Assembly: GCA_964645715.1 (NCBI GenBank)
Contig: CAZYAO010000020.1
Location: 1-64,000 of the forward strand
DNA from: JAUMBM01 sp964645715
GTDB lineage: Bacteria; Bacteroidota; Bacteroidia; Chitinophagales; Saprospiraceae
Reading direction: 5' to 3'
Length of the DNA: 64,000 bases
Every line of letters starts with the position of its first letter. The stretch's first letter is position 1. Position numbers and translations under genes: made by a program. This document shows, one piece after another, positions 18,175 through 27,705 of this stretch. Below the pieces are notes generated by a model. That model was given only the letters and a program-made list of their open reading frames with translations. It searched no databases and had not been told where the DNA came from.

Positions 18175-18367
18175 GATGCAGTAAGTTTTTGTAATTCGAG
18201 CGTGCTGTGATATTTTTGATACAAAATCACCCTCGGCAATGTTCGGCCCGATCGGCAGATCGTCGGACGGTTGCCGCCGCAAAGGTCAAAAATCGCGTTC
18301 AATTCATTTTCTTTATCAAACAAAATTCTTGCACGCTGTTTCTATAAGGAACAAAAATGAATCCACT

Positions 18368-19363
18368 ATGCTCCAAGAAGGTATGGATACCATCAATGAA
18401 CAAATCTACCGCGACAGCGAACCCATAGAACGTATTCGCCAGGCGACAGCTTCCGTTATTGTTGGCCAGCAGGCAATGCTCGAACGATTGCTGTTGGGCT
18501 TGCTGACCAAGGGGCATATCTTGCTGGAAGGACTGCCGGGCCTGGCCAAAACACTGGCTATCAAGACGCTGGCCAGTGCTATTGATGCTTCCTTCAGCCG
18601 CATCCAGTTTACACCAGATCTGTTGCCGGCCGACATCATCGGCACCATGATCTACAATCCGGGGCTCAATAATTTCTCTGTTCGCAAAGGGCCTGTCTTT
18701 GCCAATTTTATCCTGGCCGACGAAATCAACCGCGCTCCGGCTAAGGTGCAGAGTGCGCTGCTGGAGGCGATGCAGGAGCGTCAGGTAACTATTGGCGGTG
18801 AAACCTTCAGACTGGAGGAGCCTTTTCTGGTGCTGGCAACACAAAACCCGATCGAACAGGAGGGTACATATCCGCTGCCGGAGGCACAGGTCGACCGCTT
18901 TATGCTCAAAGTGAAGGTCGGCTATCCTTCCAAGGAGGAAGAGCGCGAAATCGTGCGCCGGAATCTGGATGATTCTGTCAATATGCCTGTACAGCCGGTG
19001 GTCACACCTGCCGATATCCTGCGCGCCCGGGAGGCCGTGAGAAAAGTGTATATAGACGAAAAGGTAGAGCGCTATCTCATCGATATTGTTTTTGCCACGC
19101 GGCAGCCAGAGGCATTTGGGCTGGGCAAATGGCGGCAGTATATCAGCTATGGTGCATCGCCGCGTGCCAGTATCAATCTCGCACTGGCTGCAAGGGCTAC
19201 GGCTTTCATCCAGCGGCGGGCGTATGTTATACCCGATGATGTGCGCGCCGTCTGCGAAGATGTCTTACGCCATCGCATAGGGCTTACCTACGAAGCGGAA
19301 GCAGAAAATATCCGCCAGGAAACCATCATCGCTCAAATTCTCGCTGCTGTCGAAGTTCCCTGA
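18368..19363 (+). CDS. MoxR-family AAA+ ATPase
   Basis: 331 residues. Walker A LEGLPGLAKT, Walker B FILADEINRA, sensor 1 LATQNPIEQEGTYPLPEAQ, and the C-terminal lid YGASPRASINL identify the MRP subfamily of MoxR ATPases. These act as chaperones, often activating VWA-domain partners. It is the first gene of a five-gene operon with DUF58, BatD-like, BatA and BatB proteins, the usual Bacteroidota Bat arrangement linked to stress or aerotolerance. ATG 18368 or ATG 18383 are the plausible starts. Confidence 0.92.
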   Translation: MLQEGMDTINEQIYRDSEPIERIRQATASVIVGQQAMLERLLLGLLTKGHILLEGLPGLAKTLAIKTLASAIDASFSRIQFTPDLLPADIIGTMIYNPGLNNFSVRKGPVFANFILADEINRAPAKVQSALLEAMQERQVTIGGETFRLEEPFLVLATQNPIEQEGTYPLPEAQVDRFMLKVKVGYPSKEEEREIVRRNLDDSVNMPVQPVVTPADILRAREAVRKVYIDEKVERYLIDIVFATRQPEAFGLGKWRQYISYGASPRASINLALAARATAFIQRRAYVIPDDVRAVCEDVLRHRIGLTYEAEAENIRQETIIAQILAAVEVP

Positions 19364-19404
19364 GCATCCTGCCAACAGTCAGGAAATCTTCTGTCACAGA
19401 CACT

Positions 19405-20277
19405 ATGGCTATGGAAACCAAGGAGCTGCTGAGTAAAGTCAGAAAAATTGAAATCAAAACAAGGGGCCTCAGCCGGCGTATTTTCGCGGGGGAGTACCAC
19501 AGTGCCTTCAAAGGGCGGGGAATGTCATTTAGCGAAGTACGGGAGTACCAGTATGGCGATGATGTCCGCAATATTGACTGGAATGTGACGGCCCGCTCAG
19601 GGCATCCGCATGTCAAGGTATTTGAGGAGGAAAGGGAGCTGACCATGCTGCTGCTGGTCGATACCAGCCAGTCGGTCTTTTTTGGAGCCTCGGGACAGAT
19701 GAAACACGAACTGATCGCCGAGCTTTGTGCCGTACTGGCTTTTTCTGCTGCCAACAACAATGACAAAGTTGGCCTCCTCCTTTTTTCCGATCGCATCGAG
19801 GGCTACCTGCCGCCGCAAAAGGGCAGAAATCATATCCTGCGAATCATACAAACCTTGGTAAACGTGAGGCCGACAGGCCGGGCAACCAACCTGAAACTTG
19901 CCCTGGAGTACTTTCTGCAGCTGGTGAAACGGAGGTCTATCTGCTTTCTGTTGTCCGATTTTTGGGGACATGACTACGAGCAGCCGCTGCACATAGCTGC
20001 CCGTCGTCATGATCTCATTGCGCTGCACGTACACGACTCTCTGGAAGCTTCGCTGCCGAATATTGGCCTCGTCTGCATGCGGGATGCAGAGACCGGGCAA
20101 CAGGTATGGGTGGATACGGCCGATGTAGCAACGCGCAACGCTTTCTATCATCGTTTTGAGCAGCACCGCCAGTATTGCCGGCATTTCTTCCCCCGACAGG
20201 GAGCCGATTATCTGGCGGTGCGCACAGGGGAGGATTATGCACTGGCTTTACACCAGTTTTTCCTGAAAAGAATGTAA
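19405..20277 (+). CDS. DUF58 domain protein of the Bat operon
   Basis: 290 residues. The DUF58 core appears as GEYHSAFKGRGMSFSEVREY and GDDVRNIDWNVTARSGHPHVK. A VWA-like fold follows (LLLVDTSQSVFF, RATNLKLALEYFLQLVKRR, LLSDFWG). DUF58 proteins pair with MoxR ATPases. The gene is 41 bases after moxR and only 3 bases before the next gene, so it is in the operon. No membrane segment is seen, so the protein is probably cytoplasmic. Confidence 0.88.
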   Translation: MAMETKELLSKVRKIEIKTRGLSRRIFAGEYHSAFKGRGMSFSEVREYQYGDDVRNIDWNVTARSGHPHVKVFEEERELTMLLLVDTSQSVFFGASGQMKHELIAELCAVLAFSAANNNDKVGLLLFSDRIEGYLPPQKGRNHILRIIQTLVNVRPTGRATNLKLALEYFLQLVKRRSICFLLSDFWGHDYEQPLHIAARRHDLIALHVHDSLEASLPNIGLVCMRDAETGQQVWVDTADVATRNAFYHRFEQHRQYCRHFFPRQGADYLAVRTGEDYALALHQFFLKRM

Positions 20278-20280
20278 GCC

Positions 20281-21219
20281 ATGGGGTATTTGGAAAAAAT
20301 TATTCGCTGCTGCATACTGCTTTGTGTTGGCCTGGGATATGTGCCTGCGCAGGGGCAGGCATCTTTTTCAGCTTCGCTGGAAAAATCGTCCATTCAACTG
20401 GGGGATTCTGTCGTGCTGATGCTCAGGCTGTCGGCACCTGCTTCTTCCCCCTTGGAGGCTTTGGAGTTCAGTGCACTGGATACCGTGGCAGGACTGGAGC
20501 GTCTTCGCTTATCTGCGGTGGAGGAGGTAACGGCAGATTCCCTCCTGACATACAGTCAGTCAATGGTGTTGCTGGGACTCGATAGTGGTCACTTCGTCAT
20601 TCCTTCGCTCCTGGCAAAGCTCGCCAGCGGTGAGGTATTGTCCAGCAAGCCTTTGTATCTCGTGGTGGTCCCCCCGCCGCTGGAAGAGGGGGCCTCGCTG
20701 GCACCTGTCAAAGATATCATAGAGGAGGCTGCGCGATGGACTGATTATTTTCCCGTATGGTTGCTGCTACTGCTGGCCTTGCTGCTGCTGGCAGCAGGCG
20801 GGTGGTTTTGGCAAAAATACAGGCGAAAAAAATCCCCGCTGCCAGCGCCGCCGGCGCGCTCAGCGGCGGAAATCGCCCGCGCAAAACTCGGGCGTCTGCA
20901 GCCGGCACAGGCAGCTGCATCAGCAGCAGCCAAAGAGGCTTTTTACGAAGAACTCACGTATATTCTCCGCGAATATATGGAGGGGCAGTGGGGCTTTCAG
21001 GCCTTGGAGTCTACAAGCCGGGAGATCGAACATTGGCTGCAGCAGCAAGCAGTCTGTAAGCCTTTTGTGGCGCCTCTGGCAGCAATGCTGCAGAAGGCTG
21101 ATCTTATTAAATTCGCTCAGGCAACACCGGCAGTAGCACCTGCTGAAGATTACTCGCTGGTAGCTGATTTTGTCGAAAAAACGGCCCTCCAGGGGGCTGC
21201 AATCGCTTCCCGGCTATGA
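20281..21219 (+). CDS. BatD-like membrane-anchored protein
   Basis: 312 residues. It has a signal peptide (to about GQA), one beta-rich extracytoplasmic domain (residues about 25-130), a TM helix at about 158-178 (PVWLLLLLALLLLAAGGWFW), and a cytoplasmic helical tail (YEELTYILREYMEGQWGFQALE). This layout matches the DUF4381/BatD-type component that sits between DUF58 and BatA in Bacteroidota. It is shorter than full BatD proteins (about 550-600 residues). Its stop overlaps the BatA start (ATGA). Confidence 0.72.
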   Translation: MGYLEKIIRCCILLCVGLGYVPAQGQASFSASLEKSSIQLGDSVVLMLRLSAPASSPLEALEFSALDTVAGLERLRLSAVEEVTADSLLTYSQSMVLLGLDSGHFVIPSLLAKLASGEVLSSKPLYLVVVPPPLEEGASLAPVKDIIEEAARWTDYFPVWLLLLLALLLLAAGGWFWQKYRRKKSPLPAPPARSAAEIARAKLGRLQPAQAAASAAAKEAFYEELTYILREYMEGQWGFQALESTSREIEHWLQQQAVCKPFVAPLAAMLQKADLIKFAQATPAVAPAEDYSLVADFVEKTALQGAAIASRL

Positions 21220-22223
21220 ATCTGACCTACCTGACGGCACTTACGTTTGCGCATCCGCTGGTTTTGCTGCTGCTGTTGCTCATGCCGCTGGCCATCTGGT
21301 GGCATCGCAGGCAAAAATCTGAGCCGATAGCCCTGCAGATGTCTTCACTGGCGGGCGTAAGGGCAGCCAAAAGCTGGCGACAGCAGTTGTATGCCTGGCT
21401 TCCTTGGTTGCAGCTGCTGATGTTTACCTGCCTGATACTGGCATTGGCACGACCCCGGCTCGATCTGCAGGAAGAGGTGGTGAAAGGGGAGGGAATCGAT
21501 ATCGTCATGGCTATTGACCTGTCAAGTAGTATGCTGGCACGTGATTTTACACCCAACCGGCTGGAAGTGGCCAAGGCGCTGGCGGCTGACTTTGTGCGCA
21601 AACGCCGGCAGGATCGCCTCGGGCTTGTCGTATTTGCGGGGGAGGCATTCACGCAGTGCCCGCTGACGACGGACCACAATGTGCTGATTAGCTACTTGTC
21701 GGGGCTCAACTGTGGTGACCTGACGGATGGTACTGCTATCGGCACGGGGCTTGCAACGGCTGTCAACAGACTTAAGGAGAGCAAGGCCAAGAGCAAAGTA
21801 ATCATATTGCTGACAGACGGGGTCAATAATGCGGGCTATCACCAACCGGAGGTGGCAGCACAACTGGCAAAAACACTCGGTATCCGCGTGTATACTATCG
21901 GCATCGGTGCTACAGGGGAAGCAATGGTGCCGCTTGACCGCACGTTTGATGGCCAATATTTGTTTGGTATGGCACAGGTAGAGATTGATGAAAAATTGTT
22001 GCAGGCAATTGCCGCAACAACCCAGGGGCGTTACTATCGAGCTACTTCAGCAGCAGCACTGGCAGAAATTTATGCAGCTATCGATCAGCTCGAAAAATCA
22101 TCTTTCGAGCTGACGGTGGTCAAACGATACCAGGAGCTGTACAGGGGGCCTGTTTATGCAGCTGTGTTGCTTCTGCTACTCACGCTCTTTCTCCGCTACG
22201 GACTGATTCGCGTTCTTTCATAA
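21216..22223 (+). CDS. batA: BatA-like VWA domain protein
   Basis: 335 residues. Two N-terminal TM helices (LLLLLLMPLAIWW and LLMFTCLILALA) precede a VWA domain with a complete MIDAS (DLSSS at Asp101, Ser103, Ser105; TDGTAIGTG; LLTDGVN). A C-terminal TM helix ends the protein (PVYAAVLLLLLTLFLRYG). Bat proteins form a membrane complex that protects against oxidative stress in Bacteroides; in other genera their role is less clear. Its ATG overlaps the preceding stop by four bases. Confidence 0.88.
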   Translation: MNLTYLTALTFAHPLVLLLLLLMPLAIWWHRRQKSEPIALQMSSLAGVRAAKSWRQQLYAWLPWLQLLMFTCLILALARPRLDLQEEVVKGEGIDIVMAIDLSSSMLARDFTPNRLEVAKALAADFVRKRRQDRLGLVVFAGEAFTQCPLTTDHNVLISYLSGLNCGDLTDGTAIGTGLATAVNRLKESKAKSKVIILLTDGVNNAGYHQPEVAAQLAKTLGIRVYTIGIGATGEAMVPLDRTFDGQYLFGMAQVEIDEKLLQAIAATTQGRYYRATSAAALAEIYAAIDQLEKSSFELTVVKRYQELYRGPVYAAVLLLLLTLFLRYGLIRVLS

Positions 22224-22264
22224 TGTATGTGTACTGCCCGGACAGGCATCTAACAAGCTTAGGC

Positions 22265-23278
22265 ATGGAGGCTTTTCGCATTGAACAACCACAATTGCTC
22301 TGGACATTACTGCTGTTGCCGGCAGTAGGCCTGTTGTTGCTGTATTGGTGGCGATATCGACAGCGCATGCTGGCGCGGCTCGCCCATCCCGCCGCACTGG
22401 TACAGCTCATACCCAATCTGCCGGCAGGCAGCTATTACCTGAGGCGTGGACTGCTACTGTCGGGGGCGCTGCTGGCCTTGGGCATCGCTTTGTCTAATCC
22501 GCAATTGGGCGTACGGGAGACGACTGTCAAACGAACAGGCATAGACCTGTTTATCGCACTGGATATTTCCCGTAGTATGCTGGCAGCCGATTTTCCTCCC
22601 AATCGACTTGAAAGGGCTAAGCGGTTGACTGCTAAGTTGGTGAAGGAACTCGCAAACCACAATATCGGGCTCATTCTCTTTACCTGTGACGCATTTGTCG
22701 CTGTGCCGCTGACGACTGATTATCAGTTTGTGCAGCTTGCATTGCGTACCGCCGATCCTGAGCAAACGGACGTACAAGGTACGGATCTGTCAAGACCTTT
22801 GGCCAAAGCATTGGAGTCTTTTCCGGCCAATAGCCGCCATCACCGGGCTATACTGCTCATCTCTGATGGTGAGGGGGAGGGTAGTACGGCCGTCCGGGAG
22901 GCTCAAAAAGCACAGCAGGAGGGCACTTATGTTTTTGCGGTAGCTACCGGCAGGCCTGAAGGTGCTTATATACCGCTGCTCAGTGGTGGCGGCTATCTCA
23001 CCGATGCGACCGGAAGACCGGTGCGATCGGTTCCGGACATACAGTTACTCAAGGATATAGCTTCCGCAGGGCAAGGAGCTTGCTACACGCTGGATACCGA
23101 CGCTGATGCGCTGGTGAAAGACTTGAGCGCCCGTATCAATGCGATTTCAAAGCGCAGATTCGAATCAAGAACGTATGCAGATTATGAGAGCTATTTCCAG
23201 TGGTTTATTGGCCTTGCCTTATTGCTGCTGACGATAGACTGGTTTATTGCCGCTGGCGCATGGCCTCGTAAAGCATAA
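22265..23278 (+). CDS. batB: BatB-like VWA domain protein
   Basis: 337 residues from ATG 22265, which gives the family-typical start MEAFRIEQPQLLWTLLLLPA. An upstream ATG at 22223 overlaps the BatA stop as TAATG and would add 14 residues. It has TM helices at the N-terminus, a VWA domain with MIDAS DISRS (Asp100, Ser102, Ser104), and ends in a TM helix (FIGLALLLLTIDWFIAAG). It is the last gene of the operon; the TPR protein BatC and the full BatD/BatE found in other genera are not here. The 3' end overlaps the end of convergent rlmB by 35 bases. Confidence 0.87.
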   Translation: MEAFRIEQPQLLWTLLLLPAVGLLLLYWWRYRQRMLARLAHPAALVQLIPNLPAGSYYLRRGLLLSGALLALGIALSNPQLGVRETTVKRTGIDLFIALDISRSMLAADFPPNRLERAKRLTAKLVKELANHNIGLILFTCDAFVAVPLTTDYQFVQLALRTADPEQTDVQGTDLSRPLAKALESFPANSRHHRAILLISDGEGEGSTAVREAQKAQQEGTYVFAVATGRPEGAYIPLLSGGGYLTDATGRPVRSVPDIQLLKDIASAGQGACYTLDTDADALVKDLSARINAISKRRFESRTYADYESYFQWFIGLALLLLTIDWFIAAGAWPRKA

Positions 23279-23984
23279 TACCGGCGGCAACACTTACATT
23301 GAAAGAGTTGATGCTGCCTGCCTGAGGTATTTTGAACCTAATATCTGCGGCCCGCGCAATGGCTGGATTGATGCCTTCTCCTTCGGCGCCCAATACAAAA
23401 GCTATCGGCTGACGCAGATCCAACTCGTGAAGATAGTGACTTGCCTGTAGGTCGCTGGCCAGTACCTGCACACCACTTTCCTGCAGGTAAGAAATGGCTG
23501 CTGCAATGCTGGTTTCCCGGCACACCGGCAGTCGGGAAAGGGCACCTGCAGAGGTCTTTACTGCTTCCGGATTGATAGCACCGCTGCCTTTCATGGGCGT
23601 GACCAGTGTCTGTGCTCCGCACACTTCCGCCGAGCGGGCAATGGCGCCAATGTTGCGTACATCCGTGACGCCGTCAAGCAACAGCAACAGGGGCGTAGCC
23701 CCCTGCTCATACACACCCGGCAGGACATCGGACAGCTGGTGATAGCGCACCGAGCCCAACATCGCTACAACTCCCTGGTGATTGCCCCTCACCATGGATT
23801 GCAGGCGCTCCCGGGGTATCATCACGAGCGGTACGTTGTGCTCGCGGCACAGATGCCGCATGACCTTTTCCAATTCGCCCCGCGTGCCCTGCTGTAACCA
23901 GACTTTCTCAATGGGATTGCCTGCTTCGAGTGCTTCCTGCACCGGGTGCCTTCCGTAGATAAGTTGTTGTTTGCTGTCTTGCAT
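23244..23984 (-). CDS. rlmB: 23S rRNA (guanosine-2251-2'-O)-methyltransferase RlmB
   Basis: 246 residues. The N-terminal substrate-binding domain begins QQLIYGRHPVQEALE. The SPOUT catalytic domain has motif 1 DGVTDVRNIGAIARSAEVCG, motif 2 AFVLGAEGEGI and motif 3 IPQAGSINSFNVSVAAGI, which form the trefoil-knot SAM site. RlmB methylates the 2'-O of G2251 in the P loop of 23S rRNA. The gene is convergent with the Bat operon and overlaps batB at the 3' end. Confidence 0.93.
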   Translation of the reverse strand: MQDSKQQLIYGRHPVQEALEAGNPIEKVWLQQGTRGELEKVMRHLCREHNVPLVMIPRERLQSMVRGNHQGVVAMLGSVRYHQLSDVLPGVYEQGATPLLLLLDGVTDVRNIGAIARSAEVCGAQTLVTPMKGSGAINPEAVKTSAGALSRLPVCRETSIAAAISYLQESGVQVLASDLQASHYLHELDLRQPIAFVLGAEGEGINPAIARAADIRFKIPQAGSINSFNVSVAAGIMLYEAMRQRQ

Positions 23985-24132
23985 GCCGCTAAGCTAGCAA
24001 TTAATATGTAATTTGTCGGCCAGACATGAATAATAGCTGAACAGAATGCGGTTGATTGGGTTATTTACTTAATTTTATCGCATTAATGGTAAGGCTACTC
24101 GTTATTTTTATATTATTAACTGATCAGAGTGT

Positions 24133-27100
24133 ATGAGAAAATTTTATTCCACTTTGTGGGTGTTGATGCTGCTGTCTGTGGCCTCCTCGGCTTGGGCACA
24201 GCGCCAAAGTGCACTGGATATTGCATTGCGGCACGTTGAGCAGGAGCGCGGCAATTGGGGCCTCACGGCTGCTGATGTGTCGGATATGTTGGTGAGCGAC
24301 AACTATGTCAGTCGCCACAACGGGCTCACGCACATTTATTTTGTACAACGACACCAGGGGATAGAGCTTTATAATGGTGTCATGGGTGTACACGTAAATG
24401 CATTGGGTAAAGTTGTTTTTACGACCCAGCGATTTATACCCAATCTGGGGGGCTCTGTCAATGCGACGACGCCTTCCGTATTGCCGTATCAGGCACTGCT
24501 CACTGTGCTGGAAGATCTGGGTGCGACGCCTCAGCGGCCACTGCCGCTGTTGTCGCAGGAGGGCAACCATACCTTCGTTTATGGCGGAGGTGATGTAGCA
24601 GATCAAAATATTACGGTTAGACTCAAGTACCAGCCTAATCGCGAGGAGGGTACGGCCAGACTCGCATGGGATATGGCTATCGATGACAGCCACTCTGCAG
24701 ACTATTGGAGCATTCGCGTTGATGCAGTGACGGGTACCATTCTTCACCGCCACAACTGGACGGTTTACTGCAACTTCCACCAGGAAGCCCACGCGCACAA
24801 CTGCAATTCTCACGAGCACGAAGCCCTGCCCGTTCGCAGCGCACTCATGGAGCAGAATGCCAACCTGTTGCTCACGGACAACGCCTCCTACAACGTCTTC
24901 CCGTTGCCCTTCGAAAGTCCTATTCACGGCACGCGTGAACTGCTGGTTAATCCCGCCATCCCCGAAGCTTCTCCCTTCGGCTGGCATGACACCAATGGCC
25001 AACCCGGCCCCGAGTTCCGAATTACCCGCGGCAACAATGTCCACGCTTATCTCGATGTCGCCAATACGAACAATACAGCTGGCGATGAACCCCAGGGCGG
25101 CGAAAATCTGGTCTTCGACTTTTTCTTCAGCCCCGATGTCGAACCGGCTCAATACCGCGAGGCAGCTGTCACACAGCTCTTCTACGCTAATAACATGATC
25201 CATGATTTTGCCTTCCGCTATGGTTTTGATGAGCCAGCCGGCAACTTCCAGCAGCGCAACTACAGCGGCCAGGGTGCCGGCAACGACTATGTTCGTGCTG
25301 AGGCCCAGGATGGGGGTGGCGAAAATAATGCCAACTTCGCCACGCCGCCGGATGGTGGCAGCGGACGCATGCAAATGTACCTCTGGTCCAACAGCGGTGG
25401 CCGCCTCCTTACAATCAATACGCCTGAAGTAGCAGCTGGTCAGCAACTCGAGGCCAGGGGCGGGGACTTTGGTGCGCCAATCACCGCTACGCCTTTCTCC
25501 GGTCAGGTGGTAATCGCCAATGATGCTTCCAACTCACCAACACTCGCTTGTGGTGCTATCGTCAACGATGTTGCCGGTAAAATCGCACTCATCGATCGTG
25601 GCTCCTGTGAGTTCGGCCGCAAGGCGCTCAACGCTCAGCAGGCAGGTGCTGTGGGGGTCATTATCTGTAATTTTGAAGATAATCTCATCACTATGGCAGC
25701 TGGCGCTGTTGGTAATCAGGTGAATATCCGCGCTGTCTTTATGAAAAATTCTGACTGCGTTTACCTGCGCCAGTTTATCAGCCAAGGGTTGTCTGTCACG
25801 CTCCAAATCCCGGCTTCCAATGGCCCCGCTTATCTCGATGGCGATTTTGACAACGGTATCATCGCACACGAGTATGGCCATGGTATCAGCAATCGACTGA
25901 CTGGCGGACCCAGCCAGGCAGGCTGCCTCGGCAATGATGAGCAAATGGGCGAGGGCTGGAGTGACTTCTTTTCACTGGTTACGACCGTTCGCCCCGGCGA
26001 ACAGGGATCTCTGCCAAGGGGTATCGGCAACTATGCAATCGGTGCCGGTGTCAATGGCGGGGGGATTCGCCGCAAACCCTACTCTACAGACTTCGCGGTC
26101 AATGACCAGGTCTATGATGATATCATCGGCACCACTGCTCCTCACCCGCTGGGGGAAGTATGGACAGCTGTCAACTGGGATATTTACTGGGCTATGACCG
26201 AGGCTTATGGTTTTGATCCCGATTTTGTCAACGGGGACGGGGGCAACAACAAGGCTATTCAGCTGATCATGGATGGTATGAAACTCCAGACTTGCGAGCC
26301 TGGTTTTATCTCCGGCCGCGATGCCATCCTTATGGCTGATTCTGTCAACTACAATGGTGCAAATGGTTGCATCATCTGGGAGGCTTATGCTCGTCGGGGT
26401 CTTGGCTGGGGTGCCAGTGAGGGTAGTACCAACGCCCGCAATGATGGCCGCCAGTCTTTCGAAACTAAGCCTACTTGTGTCGAGGAACTCAAAATCGTAA
26501 AAAGGGCTACAGAACTGATTAATGCCGGCGAAGAAGCTACGGTGACACTAGTGGTTACCAATCATAAGCCGTCTGCCGTTACGGGTGTTACTGTTGTTGA
26601 TCAGATACCTGCCGGCATGACTTTCATTCCGGGCTCTGCTACAGGGGCTACGCCGGTGGTCTCGGGCAACTCATTGTCGTTTAGCCTCGGCAGCATGGAG
26701 TTTGGTGCTGTAAAGACTATCACCTACCGTGTCCAGAGTAGTAGTGTAGCTTCTTCTACCGTCTTCTTTGATGGTATGGAAGAGGGAGATCTCAACTGGC
26801 TGCCCGATGCTCTCGAAGGGGTTGATATCTGGGATCTTGTCGACTTCGATCCGTATGAGGGTGAGTATTCTTGGTTTGTTCCCAACAATGCTACCGACAA
26901 CGATCAGGTTCTCCAAATGGCCGACGAAATTACGGTCAGTGGCAGCTTCCCTGTCCTTCGTTTTTACCACCAGTATGATACTGAGGCAGGTGCAGACGGA
27001 GGTATTGTCCAGATCAGCCGCGATGGGGGCATCACTTGGGAAAATACTTCCAACCTGATGCTGCGCGGTGGCTATCGCGGAAAACTTCCTTACAATACTT

Positions 27101-27651
27101 TTGCTGTGCCCAATCTTTTTGGTTTTTGGGGTAATAGCGATGGTTATCTGGCTTCTTATGTAGACCTGCGTTCTTACATCGGTGATGCAATCACCGTGCG
27201 CTGGCGCTTTGGCTCCGATGCTGCCGATGCTGCCGATGGCTGGCATCTCGATAATGTCGAGTTCATGGATCTCAAGGTCTACCAGGCCGAAGCCTGCGTT
27301 TCTTCAGATCAGGGCGACCTGGCTTGCGCGCAGATCAGCCAGTCAGGTATTTTCGTCAACTCTGATGGTATGGTCAGTACGCAGGAGCTCCCGGAGGATC
27401 TTTCTGCTATACGTCTCTTCCCCAATCCTGCTCGTGAGCAGATTAATATCTCACTGCAGAGTAAGGTCAGCGGCCAAGGGGTTGTTCGCCTCTTCACGGT
27501 GAGTGGACAGTTGCTTCGCGAGCAGCCAGTTGTACTGAGCGAGGGTGCGCAGATGCTGCCAATTCGTATCAACGACCTGCCCAAAGGGTTCTATCTGCTC
27601 CAGCTCAATACGGGCGCCGGAGCACATACAATGAAGTTTAGCGTACAATAA
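24133..27651 (+). CDS. Secreted M36 (fungalysin) metalloprotease with PA, DUF11 and T9SS domains
   Basis: 1172 residues. Signal peptide ending SAWAQ; FTP-like propeptide to about residue 215; M36 catalytic domain with HEYGH (zinc ligands His579 and His583, catalytic Glu580) and the third ligand Glu607 in GEGWSDFFSL. A PA domain (about 440-540; GKIALIDRGSCEFGRKALNA) is inserted ahead of the zinc motif. C-terminal to the protease are a DUF11-like repeat (LKIVKRATELINAGEEATVT), a jelly-roll/MAM-like domain (about 870-1060), and a type A T9SS sorting domain (LFPNPAREQINISLQ...GFYLLQL). The product is an extracellular protein-degrading enzyme exported by T9SS. A bidirectional terminator follows. 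Confidence 0.93.
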   Translation: MRKFYSTLWVLMLLSVASSAWAQRQSALDIALRHVEQERGNWGLTAADVSDMLVSDNYVSRHNGLTHIYFVQRHQGIELYNGVMGVHVNALGKVVFTTQRFIPNLGGSVNATTPSVLPYQALLTVLEDLGATPQRPLPLLSQEGNHTFVYGGGDVADQNITVRLKYQPNREEGTARLAWDMAIDDSHSADYWSIRVDAVTGTILHRHNWTVYCNFHQEAHAHNCNSHEHEALPVRSALMEQNANLLLTDNASYNVFPLPFESPIHGTRELLVNPAIPEASPFGWHDTNGQPGPEFRITRGNNVHAYLDVANTNNTAGDEPQGGENLVFDFFFSPDVEPAQYREAAVTQLFYANNMIHDFAFRYGFDEPAGNFQQRNYSGQGAGNDYVRAEAQDGGGENNANFATPPDGGSGRMQMYLWSNSGGRLLTINTPEVAAGQQLEARGGDFGAPITATPFSGQVVIANDASNSPTLACGAIVNDVAGKIALIDRGSCEFGRKALNAQQAGAVGVIICNFEDNLITMAAGAVGNQVNIRAVFMKNSDCVYLRQFISQGLSVTLQIPASNGPAYLDGDFDNGIIAHEYGHGISNRLTGGPSQAGCLGNDEQMGEGWSDFFSLVTTVRPGEQGSLPRGIGNYAIGAGVNGGGIRRKPYSTDFAVNDQVYDDIIGTTAPHPLGEVWTAVNWDIYWAMTEAYGFDPDFVNGDGGNNKAIQLIMDGMKLQTCEPGFISGRDAILMADSVNYNGANGCIIWEAYARRGLGWGASEGSTNARNDGRQSFETKPTCVEELKIVKRATELINAGEEATVTLVVTNHKPSAVTGVTVVDQIPAGMTFIPGSATGATPVVSGNSLSFSLGSMEFGAVKTITYRVQSSSVASSTVFFDGMEEGDLNWLPDALEGVDIWDLVDFDPYEGEYSWFVPNNATDNDQVLQMADEITVSGSFPVLRFYHQYDTEAGADGGIVQISRDGGITWENTSNLMLRGGYRGKLPYNTFAVPNLFGFWGNSDGYLASYVDLRSYIGDAITVRWRFGSDAADAADGWHLDNVEFMDLKVYQAEACVSSDQGDLACAQISQSGIFVNSDGMVSTQELPEDLSAIRLFPNPAREQINISLQSKVSGQGVVRLFTVSGQLLREQPVVLSEGAQMLPIRINDLPKGFYLLQLNTGAGAHTMKFSVQ

Positions 27652-27662
27652 TTGACGCAGCC

Positions 27663-27702
27663 AAAAAAGCCGGCGCCGCAGCTATGCAGCGCCGGCTTTT
27701 TT
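27663..27702. terminator. Bidirectional intrinsic terminator
   Basis: A6 - GCCGGCGC - 12-base loop - GCGCCGGC - T6, between the convergent M36 protease and nucleotidyltransferase genes. It has a T tract on both strands. Confidence 0.85.
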
Positions 27703-27705
27703 ATT

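Noticed and set aside
24124..25446. 440-codon minus-strand frame within the M36 protease
   Set aside because: Shadow of the protease gene; no family features and no start context.
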